A stretch of 64,000 bases of DNA from an uncultured Eubacteriales bacterium. GTDB taxonomy: Bacteria; Bacillota; Clostridia; Oscillospirales; Butyricicoccaceae. This document shows, in pieces, positions 25,509-33,823 of this stretch (positions are counted from its first letter, which is position 1; every line of letters begins with the position of its first letter). The position numbers and the translations under genes are program-made. The notes under the pieces are model-generated. The model searched no databases. It had not been told where the DNA came from and saw only the letters and a program-made list of their open reading frames with translations. Location of the stretch: NCBI GenBank assembly GCA_910579575.1, contig CAJTUM010000006.1:1-64000 (forward strand), written 5' to 3'.

Positions 25509-26237
25509 ATGAGGAAGATTAGGCGGGGCTTGGTTTGTATGGTCGTTTTAGCAACCATTTTTTCATGTGTTGGAGTTGCAGCTCCTTTAGAAGGGACTTC
25601 TTCTGTGCATAGGGAACTTAGAGATTTTTGGGGTGAATTTTACTATAAGGCATTAAGTGATAGCGAAGTAGTTTACGAGGTTAAGAATAAAAAGGGGGAA
25701 AACATTACCGAAGATTTCTATGAGGATACTTTTTCATTTTATCTAAATGATGATTGGGATTCGATTTCTGCATATCAATTTGAAAATGTTGATACAGTAG
25801 TTAAAATCGAGACAAGAGCATTAGATAAAACTAAAACGATGATGAAAAACAGTTCGTTTAATTGTTATCCTATTTCTGATGTCTCTGCATGGGAAAAATT
25901 AGAGCCAAAGATTATTTTTTCAGGCGTTGTGAATTATTCTTATCAGGCTTCTATAACATACAATGTAAATACGAATCAGATAACCAGTTATACAAATCCA
26001 ATTCTTGTAGACTATGAGTTTAAAAACGCAACTAATGTTTCTCGTCCTGGAACACTGATGATTAAAACAATGGATAGGAAAAACAGTATAGGATACCCTA
26101 AGATTGTTTCAGGTTGCATTGCACAGTTTAAAATGGATTTTAGTCTTGAAGCATTTTTGTATATTAGTCAAATAGCAGTAGATACTGTTGACTATGGTAC
26201 ATATGGTTCGTCGATTTTGCAAATTGATGCACAGTAA
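25509..26237 (+). CDS. Secreted hypothetical protein A of the AT-rich pair
   Basis: A 242-residue protein with an N-terminal signal peptide (basic RKIRR, hydrophobic core to about residue 23, cut near GVAA). No family recognised. The mature part is rich in Asn, Thr, Tyr and beta-strand patterns. It shares ENITEDFYED, YQASITYNVNTNQITSYTNP spacing with the next protein. The ATG at 25509 follows GAGGTG by 7 bases; a GTG nine bases earlier overlaps that site. Base composition is far more AT-rich than flanking genes, which suggests transfer from a low-GC relative. It probably forms an operon with the next gene (15-bp gap). Confidence 0.75.
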   Translation: MRKIRRGLVCMVVLATIFSCVGVAAPLEGTSSVHRELRDFWGEFYYKALSDSEVVYEVKNKKGENITEDFYEDTFSFYLNDDWDSISAYQFENVDTVVKIETRALDKTKTMMKNSSFNCYPISDVSAWEKLEPKIIFSGVVNYSYQASITYNVNTNQITSYTNPILVDYEFKNATNVSRPGTLMIKTMDRKNSIGYPKIVSGCIAQFKMDFSLEAFLYISQIAVDTVDYGTYGSSILQIDAQ

Positions 26238-26252
26238 TGGAGGGAAAATTCA

Positions 26253-26993
26253 ATGAAGAACTATTCTAAGCTGTTGGTGTCGGTTCTGATGTTGGTGTCG
26301 GTGTTCGTCATCCCGATTTATGCGTCAGAAGGTGGTAAGACAGAAATGTCTCAGATGGAAAGTAACTCTTCTCTTTCTATTCTGGAGGATATATGTGCCC
26401 AAAAGGAGTTGTATCGTGTGTTAGACTATGAAGGGCAAGATATCACAGACGCATTATATGGAGTTATTACCGAATTTGGTGCAGAAGATGAATCTGCAGC
26501 ACAGTATATGGAAGAAAATATTATGACGATTGAAAAAGTGGAATTTGAAATAGTTGAAACTTCTCCAAAAGCTTCTGAAATATCGAAAAGATGTGTAATA
26601 TCGCGTTTTGAAAGATTTAAACCTACCGTGGCAAGACGAAAGATGGAAATAATTTATCAGGTTACGGTCAACTTTACGTATGATCCGAATACATATAGAA
26701 TAGGAAGTTATTCTGAACCTGTTTTAAAGTTTTTGACCCAAGATATGGGAAATGACGTTACAAATCTCAAGATTGTAGATAGAGTGCGTTCTACACAGGT
26801 AAGTAGTAACGGTATTGATTTGCAGGTTGATTATTACTTTGACCTGTATGGAGATTATTACGATGAAGTTGAAGTGATAACAAAACCAAATACATATTTA
26901 AACAGACACGGTTTCTCTACAAAATGTAATGGTGAAAGTCTTGACACAATAGTCATGGAACCTCTCATTCCGGAAGACGAAAAAGAGAATTAA
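26253..26993 (+). CDS. Secreted hypothetical protein B of the AT-rich pair
   Basis: A 246-residue protein with a signal peptide (MKNYSKLLVSVLMLVSVFVIPIYAS). It is related to protein A: an early DYEGQDITDALYGVI segment matches A's KKGENITEDFYEDTF, and VNFTYDPNTYRIGSYSEPVL matches SITYNVNTNQITSYTNPIL, at similar positions. The C-terminal half has alternating hydrophobic strands (IDLQVDYYFDLYGDYY). No family recognised; a secreted beta-rich domain is the most I can say. GGAGGG precedes the ATG. AT-rich like A, and followed by a strong hairpin terminator. Confidence 0.75.
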   Translation: MKNYSKLLVSVLMLVSVFVIPIYASEGGKTEMSQMESNSSLSILEDICAQKELYRVLDYEGQDITDALYGVITEFGAEDESAAQYMEENIMTIEKVEFEIVETSPKASEISKRCVISRFERFKPTVARRKMEIIYQVTVNFTYDPNTYRIGSYSEPVLKFLTQDMGNDVTNLKIVDRVRSTQVSSNGIDLQVDYYFDLYGDYYDEVEVITKPNTYLNRHGFSTKCNGESLDTIVMEPLIPEDEKEN

Positions 26994-27000
26994 CTGTTCA

Positions 27001-27044
27001 AATAATTCAGAATCAGCGGTCGGGGCTGATTCTGAATTATTTTA
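27001..27044 (+). terminator. Perfect 17-bp hairpin after the AT-rich pair
   Basis: Arms 27001-27017 and 27025-27041 are exactly complementary, with a 7-base loop and an A/T-rich base ending ATTATTTTA. It begins 7 bases past the stop codon and can end transcription in both directions. It marks the right border of the AT-rich segment. Confidence 0.8.
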
Positions 27045-27631
27045 TGAGAAAAGGTGAAAAATTGAAATTCTTTTTCCATGTCCGCAAAAAGGATTGGGCT
27101 GCCGCCGGGATCTTTTCCTTTGTCTACTGCGCCCTGCAAGGTGGGTTTGTCTTTGTGTTTGATTGGTTCAGCCCCTGGCTGCTCCATCGATTTGCCCAGA
27201 CCTTTCAGCCCGGCAGCCAGACCCCGCCAGAGACAGCTCAAAAAATCAGCCAGCTGCATCTGTTTCTGCTGCAAAAGCGCCAGCCTTATCTGCGCCTGAC
27301 CTATTATCTGATGGTGATTGTGATCGTGTCTTACATTCTCTATCTCATTGCAGCCCGGCCCAGGCCCTTTGCCGGGCTGCTGGTGGGGGCCGTTCCCTTT
27401 GCCCTGTCCCGCCTGATCTTGGCTTTGCTGTGTCTGATCCCCTGCGGTCCTGAGGATCAGCTGGGCTGGTATACCGGCTGGCGGTTTGAGGCCGAGTTTG
27501 GCGGGCGGAATCACAGGGCCGCCTGGGGCCCTTCGGCGGATGAGCTGCTGTTCTGGGGCTGGGCGCTCTATCTGCTGCTGGAGCTGCTTTGGCATTGGAT
27601 AGGCCGGCGGCAGACAACGGAAAGGAAATAA
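27044..27631 (+). CDS. Hypothetical membrane protein
   Basis: About 190-195 residues with three to four hydrophobic segments (near residues 20-45, 85-102, 106-126 and 168-185). No family recognised. The start could be ATG at 27044, which lies inside the foot of the preceding hairpin, or TTG at 27062, preceded by AAAAGGTG; the latter looks better. GC-rich composition returns here. No promoter is evident between the upstream terminator and this gene, so expression may depend on read-through or an internal promoter in the preceding gene. Confidence 0.6.
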   Translation: MRKGEKLKFFFHVRKKDWAAAGIFSFVYCALQGGFVFVFDWFSPWLLHRFAQTFQPGSQTPPETAQKISQLHLFLLQKRQPYLRLTYYLMVIVIVSYILYLIAARPRPFAGLLVGAVPFALSRLILALLCLIPCGPEDQLGWYTGWRFEAEFGGRNHRAAWGPSADELLFWGWALYLLLELLWHWIGRRQTTERK

Positions 27632-27661
27632 AATACAGAATAATTGCCAGATATAACATTG

Positions 27662-27690
27662 TTGAAAAGCAAAAATTTTTGTGATATCAT
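27662..27690 (+). promoter_or_regulatory. Promoter of the MATE gene
   Basis: TTGAAA (27662-27667), 17 bases, TATCAT (27685-27690). It predicts a leader of about 100 bases before the MATE start codon. Confidence 0.6.
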
Positions 27691-27703
27691 AACAATTCAT
27701 AAG

Positions 27704-27760
27704 GGGTTTAGCCGCTAAACGCGGAAACGCCTGGAGCCATTTGGCCCCAGGCGTTGCGTT
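27704..27760 (+). promoter_or_regulatory. Leader hairpins with terminator-like element
   Basis: In the MATE leader: a GTTTAG-CCG-CTAAAC stem-loop, a GCG-GAAA-CGC tetraloop, then AACGCCTGG (27726-27734) pairing with CCAGGCGTT (27746-27754) followed by GCGTTTTTGTTG. Because a promoter lies upstream, this may be an attenuator; otherwise it ends the preceding gene's transcript. It matches no riboswitch class I know. Confidence 0.45.
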
Positions 27761-27795
27761 TTTGTTGCGCGTAAAAAGAGAAAAGGAGTGATCGA

Positions 27796-29187
27796 ATGGC
27801 CCTTTCCCGGTTCATGGGCGCCCAGGATATGACGGTGGGCAGCCCGGTGAAAAAATTGATTCAGTTTTCCATTCCCCTGTTGATTGGAAATTTAGCCCAA
27901 CAGCTGTATAACACGGTGGATTCCATTGTGGTGGGCCAGTATGTGGGCGACAACGCTTTGGCCGCCGTGGGCGCCAGCGGGCCAATGATTAACCTGCTTC
28001 TGGTGCTTTTTGTGGGCATTTCCACCGGCGCGGGCGTTATGACCGCTCAATATTTTGGAGCAAAGCGCCGGCAGGAGCTTTCCAACACGGTCGGAACCAC
28101 TGTCGTCATGACGCTGCTGGTTTCGCTGGCGGTCATGGTCGCGGGGCCGCTGCTGGTTCCTCCGTTTTTGCGGATGGTGGGCACGCCGGCGGAAATTTTT
28201 GAAATGACCTCTTCTTATATGACCATCTATTTTCTGGGCATTGCCGGCATGGCCTATTATAACATCATCGCCGGTATGCTGCGGGGCATGGGCGATTCGG
28301 TGATGCCGCTGGTCTTCCTCATGGTGGCCTGTGGGTTAAACATTGTGCTGGATATCGCCTTTGTGGCCCAGTTTGATATGGGCGTTTCCGGCGTGGCGCT
28401 GGCCACCATCATCGCTCAGTTTGTTTCCGCGTTTTTATGTCTGCGGAGGCTGACCCGGATGAAAGACGTGTTGGATCTGAACGTCCATACTTTAAAGCCC
28501 CATATGGACCTGGCGAAGGACCTGGTCAAACTGGGCCTGCCTTCCGGTCTGTCTCAAGCGATTTTCTCCATGGCGGCCATTGTGGTGCAGTCGCTGACAA
28601 ACAGCTTCGGCGCTATGATTATCGCCGTGAACACTGTGGTGATGCGGGTGGACGGCTTCGCCATGATGCCCAATTTTACCTTTGGCAACGCCATGACTAC
28701 TTATACCGGCCAGAATATGGGCGCCGGCCGGGTGGACCGGGTGCAGGAGGGCGTGAGGGACGGTTTGAAGCTGGTGTTGGCCGTCAGCGCCACGCTGGTG
28801 GCCGCCATCCTGCTGCTGGGCGGGCCGCTGATGCGGCTGTTTACCGAAACGCCTGAAGTGGTGGAGATGGGCCAGAAGATGATGCGCATTTTGGCTGTGG
28901 GTTATGTGGCGATGGCCATTAACCAAACCCTGTCCGGCGTGATGCGGGGCGCGGGCGACACCATGACGCCTATGTGGATTTCCATGATTACCACTGTGAT
29001 TATCCGGGTGCCCTTGGCCTATGGCATTGCGGCTGTGACCCATTCTCCCACCAGCCTGTTTATCAGCCTGCTGATTTCCTGGTGCATAGGCGCCGCGCTG
29101 ACTGTGCTGGCCTATAAAAAGGGAAAATGGCGCAAAAAAGCCGTCGTCCGGTCGGCCGGCGAGCGAACCCCTGCGAACCAACAATAA
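27796..29187 (+). CDS. MATE family efflux transporter
   Basis: Na+ or H+ coupled multidrug exporter (463 residues, twelve membrane helices in two repeats). The family patterns GNLAQQLYNTVDSIVVGQYVG near the N-terminus (helix 1, split here as GNLAQQLYNTV and DSIVVGQYVG) and the second-repeat GLPSGLSQAIFSMAAIVV are present. It closely resembles the clostridial NorM/MepA-like group. AAAAGGAG precedes the ATG. It is monocistronic, with its own promoter and terminator. Substrates are unknown. Confidence 0.94.
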   Translation: MALSRFMGAQDMTVGSPVKKLIQFSIPLLIGNLAQQLYNTVDSIVVGQYVGDNALAAVGASGPMINLLLVLFVGISTGAGVMTAQYFGAKRRQELSNTVGTTVVMTLLVSLAVMVAGPLLVPPFLRMVGTPAEIFEMTSSYMTIYFLGIAGMAYYNIIAGMLRGMGDSVMPLVFLMVACGLNIVLDIAFVAQFDMGVSGVALATIIAQFVSAFLCLRRLTRMKDVLDLNVHTLKPHMDLAKDLVKLGLPSGLSQAIFSMAAIVVQSLTNSFGAMIIAVNTVVMRVDGFAMMPNFTFGNAMTTYTGQNMGAGRVDRVQEGVRDGLKLVLAVSATLVAAILLLGGPLMRLFTETPEVVEMGQKMMRILAVGYVAMAINQTLSGVMRGAGDTMTPMWISMITTVIIRVPLAYGIAAVTHSPTSLFISLLISWCIGAALTVLAYKKGKWRKKAVVRSAGERTPANQQ

Positions 29188-29221
29188 TCGATTCGGAGCA
29201 AATCCGGGCGAAAAAGAAAAG

Positions 29222-29256
29222 AAAATCGCCGCTTCTTTTGGAAGCGGCGATTTTTT
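29222..29256. terminator. Terminator between MATE and DUF1413 genes
   Basis: AATCGCCGCTTC pairs with GAAGCGGCGATT around a TTTTG loop, with AAAA on one side and TTTTTTGTTT on the other, so it can act in both directions between convergent genes. Confidence 0.8.
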
Positions 29257-29348
29257 GTTTCAGCGCGGTCTGATCCGGCCCTATCAAACGTTCGTCGGCT
29301 GTTCGAGTCTGCGAAAACCCAGAGGGCGGCGCGCTTTGGGCCGCCGCT

Positions 29349-29705
29349 TTATTGCTTTGTAATGCGGTAGGAGGCCCTGCGGTGATTCGGCGTCATGCCG
29401 GCGAATTGAATGAAATCGACGGTCGCCACATAGTTGAAAAAACGTTTTCCAAAAACGCCGGTCATGCGGGGGGGAAGATCAAACCAAGCATCGCCATAAA
29501 TATCCGGCAAGGTGAAAGGCGGGTCGTTTTCCGAAAACTTCTTCAGCGCCCGTTTAGCCGCCTCCTCCGGCACAAAGATGGGCGGGCTTTTTTTCGCCAG
29601 CAGTTTGTAGCGGAATAGATCTTGGACGGACATATTTTCTTTGGCGGCAAGAGCCTCTAGTTCGCGGAATTCTTCCTCTGTGAGAGAAATCTTGATAACC
29701 GGCAT
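29349..29705 (-). CDS. Ribbon-helix-helix / DUF1413 protein, likely autorepressor
   Basis: A 118-residue protein. The first 45 residues (PVIKISLTEEEFRELEALAAKENMSVQDL in shorter form: strand, helix, helix) look like a CopG-type DNA-binding domain. The rest (PFTLPDIYGDAWFDLPPRMT...FGKRFFNYV...YRI) resembles DUF1413, often found on antitoxin-like or plasmid RHH proteins. AAAAGGAG precedes the ATG at 29705. Its promoter carries two identical perfect palindromes, as expected for RHH autoregulation. No toxin gene is adjacent, so it may be an orphan regulator. Confidence 0.75.
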   Translation of the reverse strand: MPVIKISLTEEEFRELEALAAKENMSVQDLFRYKLLAKKSPPIFVPEEAAKRALKKFSENDPPFTLPDIYGDAWFDLPPRMTGVFGKRFFNYVATVDFIQFAGMTPNHRRASYRITKQ

Positions 29706-29732
29706 GGCAAGCAGCTCCTTTTACAATAGTTT

Positions 29733-29785
29733 CACCTTGGCCCAAGGTGCGTTTTCATTATACACACCTTGGCCCAAGGTGTCAA
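29733..29785 (-). promoter_or_regulatory. Consensus promoter with two identical palindromic operators
   Basis: On the minus strand TTGACA (29780-29785), 17 bases, TATAAT (29757-29762): a full consensus promoter. CACCTTGG-C-CCAAGGTG occurs twice, at 29765-29781 (filling the spacer and touching the -35) and 29733-29749 (downstream of the -10). Centres are 32 bp apart, about three helical turns, so both sites face the same side of the DNA. Confidence 0.85.
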
Positions 29786-29836
29786 GGGCTTTGTCAAAAA
29801 TAATTCATAGGGCCCCTTTTCAACTGGGCGGTTATC

Positions 29837-29865
29837 AAAGAAAAAGCCGCTTCTTCGGAAGCGGC
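29837..29865 (-). terminator. Terminator of the marR-ABC exporter operon
   Basis: GCCGCTTC (29846-29853) pairs with GAAGCGGC (29858-29865) around a 4-base loop, followed on the minus strand by TTTTTCTTT. It lies 130 bp past the second exporter gene; nothing else is seen in that stretch. Confidence 0.8.
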
Positions 29866-29996
29866 GATGAAAAATTTGCCGGCCGTGCAAGACCGCAGGC
29901 GCCCAGAGGGGGGGATCCTCTGGACGCAAAAGCGCGACGGACAAACTCCCCCAAGAGAGAGAACCCTTTTCTTGCCGCTGGACGGCGCAGGCAAGC

Positions 29997-31919
29997 TTAG
30001 GCCAGTTCAAATTTGCCGGTATAGAGCTGGTAGTATTGGCCTTGCTGGGCCATCAGCTCTTCGTGGTCGCCTCGCTCGATGATACGGCCGTTTTCCAGCA
30101 CCATAATGGCGTCAGAATTGTGAATGGTGGAGAGCCGATGGGCGATGACGAAGACCGTCCGGTCCTGCATGAGGTTGTCCATGCCCTGCTGGACAATTCG
30201 CTCCGTGCGGGTGTCGATGCTGGAGGTGGCTTCGTCCAAGATGAGCACGGGAGGATCGGCCACGGCGGCCCGGGCAATGGCCAGCAGCTGGCGCTGGCCC
30301 TGGGAAAGGGCTCCGCCGTCGCCGGATAACATGGTTTGATAACCCTGGGGCAGTTGCTGGATAAAGGCGTCGGCGTTGGCCAGCTTGGCGGCGGCGACGA
30401 TCTCTTCCTCCGTGGCGTCCAGCCGGCCATAGCGGATGTTGTCCATCACTGTGCCCGTGAACAGCTTGGTATCCTGAAGCACAATGCCCAGGGAGCGGCG
30501 CAGGGATTCCTTGCGAATCTGGTTGACAGGGATGCCGTCATAGAGGATAGAGCCCTCGTCAATGTCATAAAACCGATTGATTAGGTTGGTAATGGTGGTT
30601 TTGCCTGCGCCGGTGGCGCCTACAAAAGCGATTTTCTGGCCCGGTTTGGCGAATAGGCTGATTTGCTTGAGCACTTGTTTTTCCGGCGTGTAACCGAAAT
30701 CCACATTTTCAAAGCGCACGTCGCCTTGCAGCGGAATCAATTTGCCCTCTGGAGATTTCCAGGCCCATTGGCCGGTGCGCTGGGGGCATTCCCGCAGCTG
30801 GCCCGCGCTTTTGCGGACGTTCACCAGCTGGTATTGTCCCTGGTCCTGCTCCGGCTGATGATCCAGCAGCTCAAATACCCGCTGTGCGCCGGCCAGCGCC
30901 ATGATGATGGAGTTAAATTGCTGGGAAATCTGGGTGATAGGTTGGTTAAAGCTGCGGTTAAACTGGAGGAAGGAGGCCAGGCTGCCCAGAGTGAAGCCGC
31001 CCAAACCGCTTACCGCCAGCGCGCCGCCGGCGGCGGCAATCGCCACATAGCTCAAGTTGCCTAAATTGCTCATGATGGGCATCAGGATATTGGCGAAGCC
31101 ATGGGCGTTATCCGCGCTTTCAAACAAAGCGTCGTTCAGCTGGTTGAAGCGGTCCATATTCTGCGTTTCCCGGCAAAACACCTTGACCACCTTTTGGCCT
31201 TCGATCATCTCCTCAATATAGCCGTTTACCGCGCCCAGATTCTTTTGCTGAGCCACGAAATGGGCGGCGGATTTGCTCATCAGCTTGCGGGAGGTCAGTA
31301 TGGACAACGCCACCATCAGCAGAGAAAGGCCGGTGAGGGGCAGGCTCAGGGAGATCATGGACGCCAGCACGCTGACGATGGTGACGGCGGAGGAAATCAG
31401 CTGGGGCATACTCTGGCTGATCATCTGCCGCAGAGTGTCGACGTCGTTGGTATAGACGCTCATGATATCGCCGTGGGGATGGGAGTCAAAATAGCGCAGA
31501 GGCAGGCTTTCCATATGGCGGAACAGGTCGCAGCGCAAGTCCCGCAGCGTTCCTTGGGAGACGGAAACCATCAGCTGGTTTTGAATCAGCACAGAAACCA
31601 CGCCGCTGAGAAAGACCAGCGCCATCAGCCCCAGTTGACGCAGCAGCGGGGCGAAATCCGGCGCGGATTGGTTTAGGAAAGGGGCGATGTAATCGTCGAT
31701 CAACGTCTTGAGAAACAGGTTGCCCGCCACCGTGGCGGCGGTGTGAATCAAAATCATCACAACCACCAGGGCGCAGTGGAATTTATACCGGCGCAGCAGA
31801 TAAGAAAGCAGCCGGCGCAGCACTTTCATGGGGTTTTTAACCGTAGGACGGGGGCCCATCATGCGGGGGCCGCGAGGGCCTCGGGGGCCGCCTGGGCCTT
31901 TGGAAGGGGTTTGGCTCAT
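29997..31919 (-). CDS. Heterodimeric ABC exporter subunit 2
   Basis: Type IV (half-size) ABC exporter of 640 residues. A Gly/Pro/Arg-rich N-terminal tail (residues 1-25) precedes the six-helix membrane domain (about 45-345) and the ATPase domain with Walker A GATGAGKTT, signature LSQGQRQLL and Walker B VLILDEATSSID. The insert between domains contains an unusual 30-residue segment (QLRECPQRTGQWAWKSPEGK region) before the nucleotide domain. It overlaps the partner gene by ATGA, so the two most likely form a heterodimeric multidrug exporter like BmrCD or LmrCD. Its Walker B is followed by the catalytic Glu. Confidence 0.93.
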   Translation of the reverse strand: MSQTPSKGPGGPRGPRGPRMMGPRPTVKNPMKVLRRLLSYLLRRYKFHCALVVVMILIHTAATVAGNLFLKTLIDDYIAPFLNQSAPDFAPLLRQLGLMALVFLSGVVSVLIQNQLMVSVSQGTLRDLRCDLFRHMESLPLRYFDSHPHGDIMSVYTNDVDTLRQMISQSMPQLISSAVTIVSVLASMISLSLPLTGLSLLMVALSILTSRKLMSKSAAHFVAQQKNLGAVNGYIEEMIEGQKVVKVFCRETQNMDRFNQLNDALFESADNAHGFANILMPIMSNLGNLSYVAIAAAGGALAVSGLGGFTLGSLASFLQFNRSFNQPITQISQQFNSIIMALAGAQRVFELLDHQPEQDQGQYQLVNVRKSAGQLRECPQRTGQWAWKSPEGKLIPLQGDVRFENVDFGYTPEKQVLKQISLFAKPGQKIAFVGATGAGKTTITNLINRFYDIDEGSILYDGIPVNQIRKESLRRSLGIVLQDTKLFTGTVMDNIRYGRLDATEEEIVAAAKLANADAFIQQLPQGYQTMLSGDGGALSQGQRQLLAIARAAVADPPVLILDEATSSIDTRTERIVQQGMDNLMQDRTVFVIAHRLSTIHNSDAIMVLENGRIIERGDHEELMAQQGQYYQLYTGKFELA

Positions 31920-33643
31920 TGTTCGTCCGCTCCTTTCTGCTGGGATCGATAGACTTCCTGATAAATAGGGCTTTCTTGCAAAAGCTGTTCATGGGTTCCA
32001 TAGGCGCTGGCTTCGCCGTTGTTCAGCACTAAAATATGGTCGCAGTCCTGTACCGAGGAAATCCGCTGGGCGATGATAATTTTCGTGGCGTCGGGTAGGG
32101 TCTGGGCCAGGCCCTGACGAATCAGACTGTCCGTGCGCATATCCACAGCGCTGGTGGAATCGTCTAAGATCAGAATTTTCGGGTTTTTCAGCAGCGCCCG
32201 GGCCAGGCAAAGCCGCTGCCTCTGGCCGCCGGAAACGTTGGTTCCTCCCTGCTCGATCATGGCGTCATAGCCTTGGGGCAGGGCGCAGATAAAATCATGG
32301 GCTTGAGCGGCTTTGCAGGCCTGCTCCAGTTGGGCCTGGGTCGCGTTTTCGTTGCCCCAGAGCAGGTTTTCCCGTATCGTGCCGGAAAACAACGTATTTT
32401 TTTGCAGCACCATAGCCACTTGGCTACGCAAAGCCTGCAAATCGTACCGGCGCACGTCTTGGCCGCCCACCAGGATTTTGCCCTCTGCCGCGTCATAGAG
32501 CCGGGGAATCAGCTGCACCAGGGTGGATTTGGAGCTGCCTGTGCCGCCGACGACGCCCAGCGTCTCGCCAGGGGCGATCTGCAAATTGATATCCCGCAGG
32601 GCGGGCTTGCCGCCCGCATGGTAGCGCATGGTCACATGGTCGAAACAGATGCCGCCGTCCTTCGCCTGAGTCAGCGGCTGGGGGTCTTCCTTCAAATCCG
32701 GAGTTTCCTGCAAAACCTCTACAATGCGGTCCGCCGAGGCTCGCGCCATGGTAATCATCACAAAAACCATGGAGAGCATCATCAGGCTCATCAGGATATT
32801 CATCACATAGGAAAACAGGCTCATCAGCTGGCCGGTGGTCAGGCCGCCGGCCACGATGGATTTAGCGCCCAGCCAGGACAGCAGCAGGATACAGCCGTAA
32901 ACAGTGAACTGCATCACCGGGGCGTTGAAGGCCAGAGTCCGCTCCGCTTTGACGAACAAGCGATACACTTGGTTGCAGGCGCTTTGGAATTTGTTTACCT
33001 CGTGGTCCTCTCGCACATAGGATTTGACCACTCGGATAGCGCTCAAGTTTTCCTGAACGCTGGCGTTCAGGTCGTCGTACCGGCGGAACACCTGCAAAAA
33101 AGCCGCATGGGCGTTTTTGGTGATAAAAACCAGGCAAAGCGCCAAAAAGGGAATGGCCGCCAAAAAGACCAAGGACAGCTTGGCGTTGATGGAAAAGGCC
33201 ATGAACAGGGCGCATACCAGCATGGAGGGAGCTCGGACGCACATCCGCAGAATCATCTGGTAGGCGTTCTGTACGTTGGTCACGTCGGTGGTCATGCGGG
33301 TGATGAGGCCGGAGGTGGAGTATTTATCCAAGTTGGAAAACGCGAAGGTCTGGATATTGGCGAACATACTGCGGCGCAGGTTGCGGGCAAAGCCGCTGCT
33401 GGCCCGGGCGGCCAGGCGACCCGCCGCCACGCCGAAAGCCAGCGAAAGCAGGGCCATGCAGGCCATAATGGCGCCGATTCGGGCCACATGGGCCATATCT
33501 CCTTTGTCGACGCCGTTGTCGATGATGGAGGCCATCATCATGGGGATGGCCAGCTCCATCACCACCTCCAGCACCACAAAAACAGGCGTCAGAATGGACG
33601 CCCGCTTAAATTCTTTTACTTGAGCGAGCAATGGTTTGAGCAT
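31916..33643 (-). CDS. Heterodimeric ABC exporter subunit 1
   Basis: Half-size ABC exporter of 575 residues: membrane domain (about 15-310), then ATPase domain with Walker A GGTGSSKST (an unusual Ser in place of Gly before Lys), signature VSGGQRQRL and Walker B ILILDDSTSAVD. Asp replaces the catalytic Glu after Walker B (DD-S instead of DE-A), marking this as the degenerate-site subunit of a heterodimer. The start at 33643 follows AAAGGAGG; a reading further upstream lacks support. It is controlled by the upstream MarR protein. Confidence 0.93.
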   Translation of the reverse strand: MLKPLLAQVKEFKRASILTPVFVVLEVVMELAIPMMMASIIDNGVDKGDMAHVARIGAIMACMALLSLAFGVAAGRLAARASSGFARNLRRSMFANIQTFAFSNLDKYSTSGLITRMTTDVTNVQNAYQMILRMCVRAPSMLVCALFMAFSINAKLSLVFLAAIPFLALCLVFITKNAHAAFLQVFRRYDDLNASVQENLSAIRVVKSYVREDHEVNKFQSACNQVYRLFVKAERTLAFNAPVMQFTVYGCILLLSWLGAKSIVAGGLTTGQLMSLFSYVMNILMSLMMLSMVFVMITMARASADRIVEVLQETPDLKEDPQPLTQAKDGGICFDHVTMRYHAGGKPALRDINLQIAPGETLGVVGGTGSSKSTLVQLIPRLYDAAEGKILVGGQDVRRYDLQALRSQVAMVLQKNTLFSGTIRENLLWGNENATQAQLEQACKAAQAHDFICALPQGYDAMIEQGGTNVSGGQRQRLCLARALLKNPKILILDDSTSAVDMRTDSLIRQGLAQTLPDATKIIIAQRISSVQDCDHILVLNNGEASAYGTHEQLLQESPIYQEVYRSQQKGADEQ

Positions 33644-33799
33644 AAAAAACCTCCTTTGGGATCCAAAAGTAAGGCCGGGCCCAGTCAAGCGCCCGGCGGC
33701 GCGAGATCGTTTTTTGGTTTTGCCCAAAAAATATCTCAACGGAAAAGGCATTGAAAAAACGTTACCTTCCTAACAGTCAGCTTGCGAACAAATTGGGCG

Positions 33800-33823
33800 A
33801 TAAAACCGCCGCCCCAGGGCGGC
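33800..33823 (-). terminator. Weak terminator or attenuator after marR
   Basis: GCCGCC (33808-33813) pairs with GGCGGC (33818-33823) and is followed on the minus strand by GGTTTTATC. It touches the marR stop codon. The 179-bp gap to the exporter genes contains no clear second promoter, so this may lower read-through rather than stop it. Confidence 0.5.
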
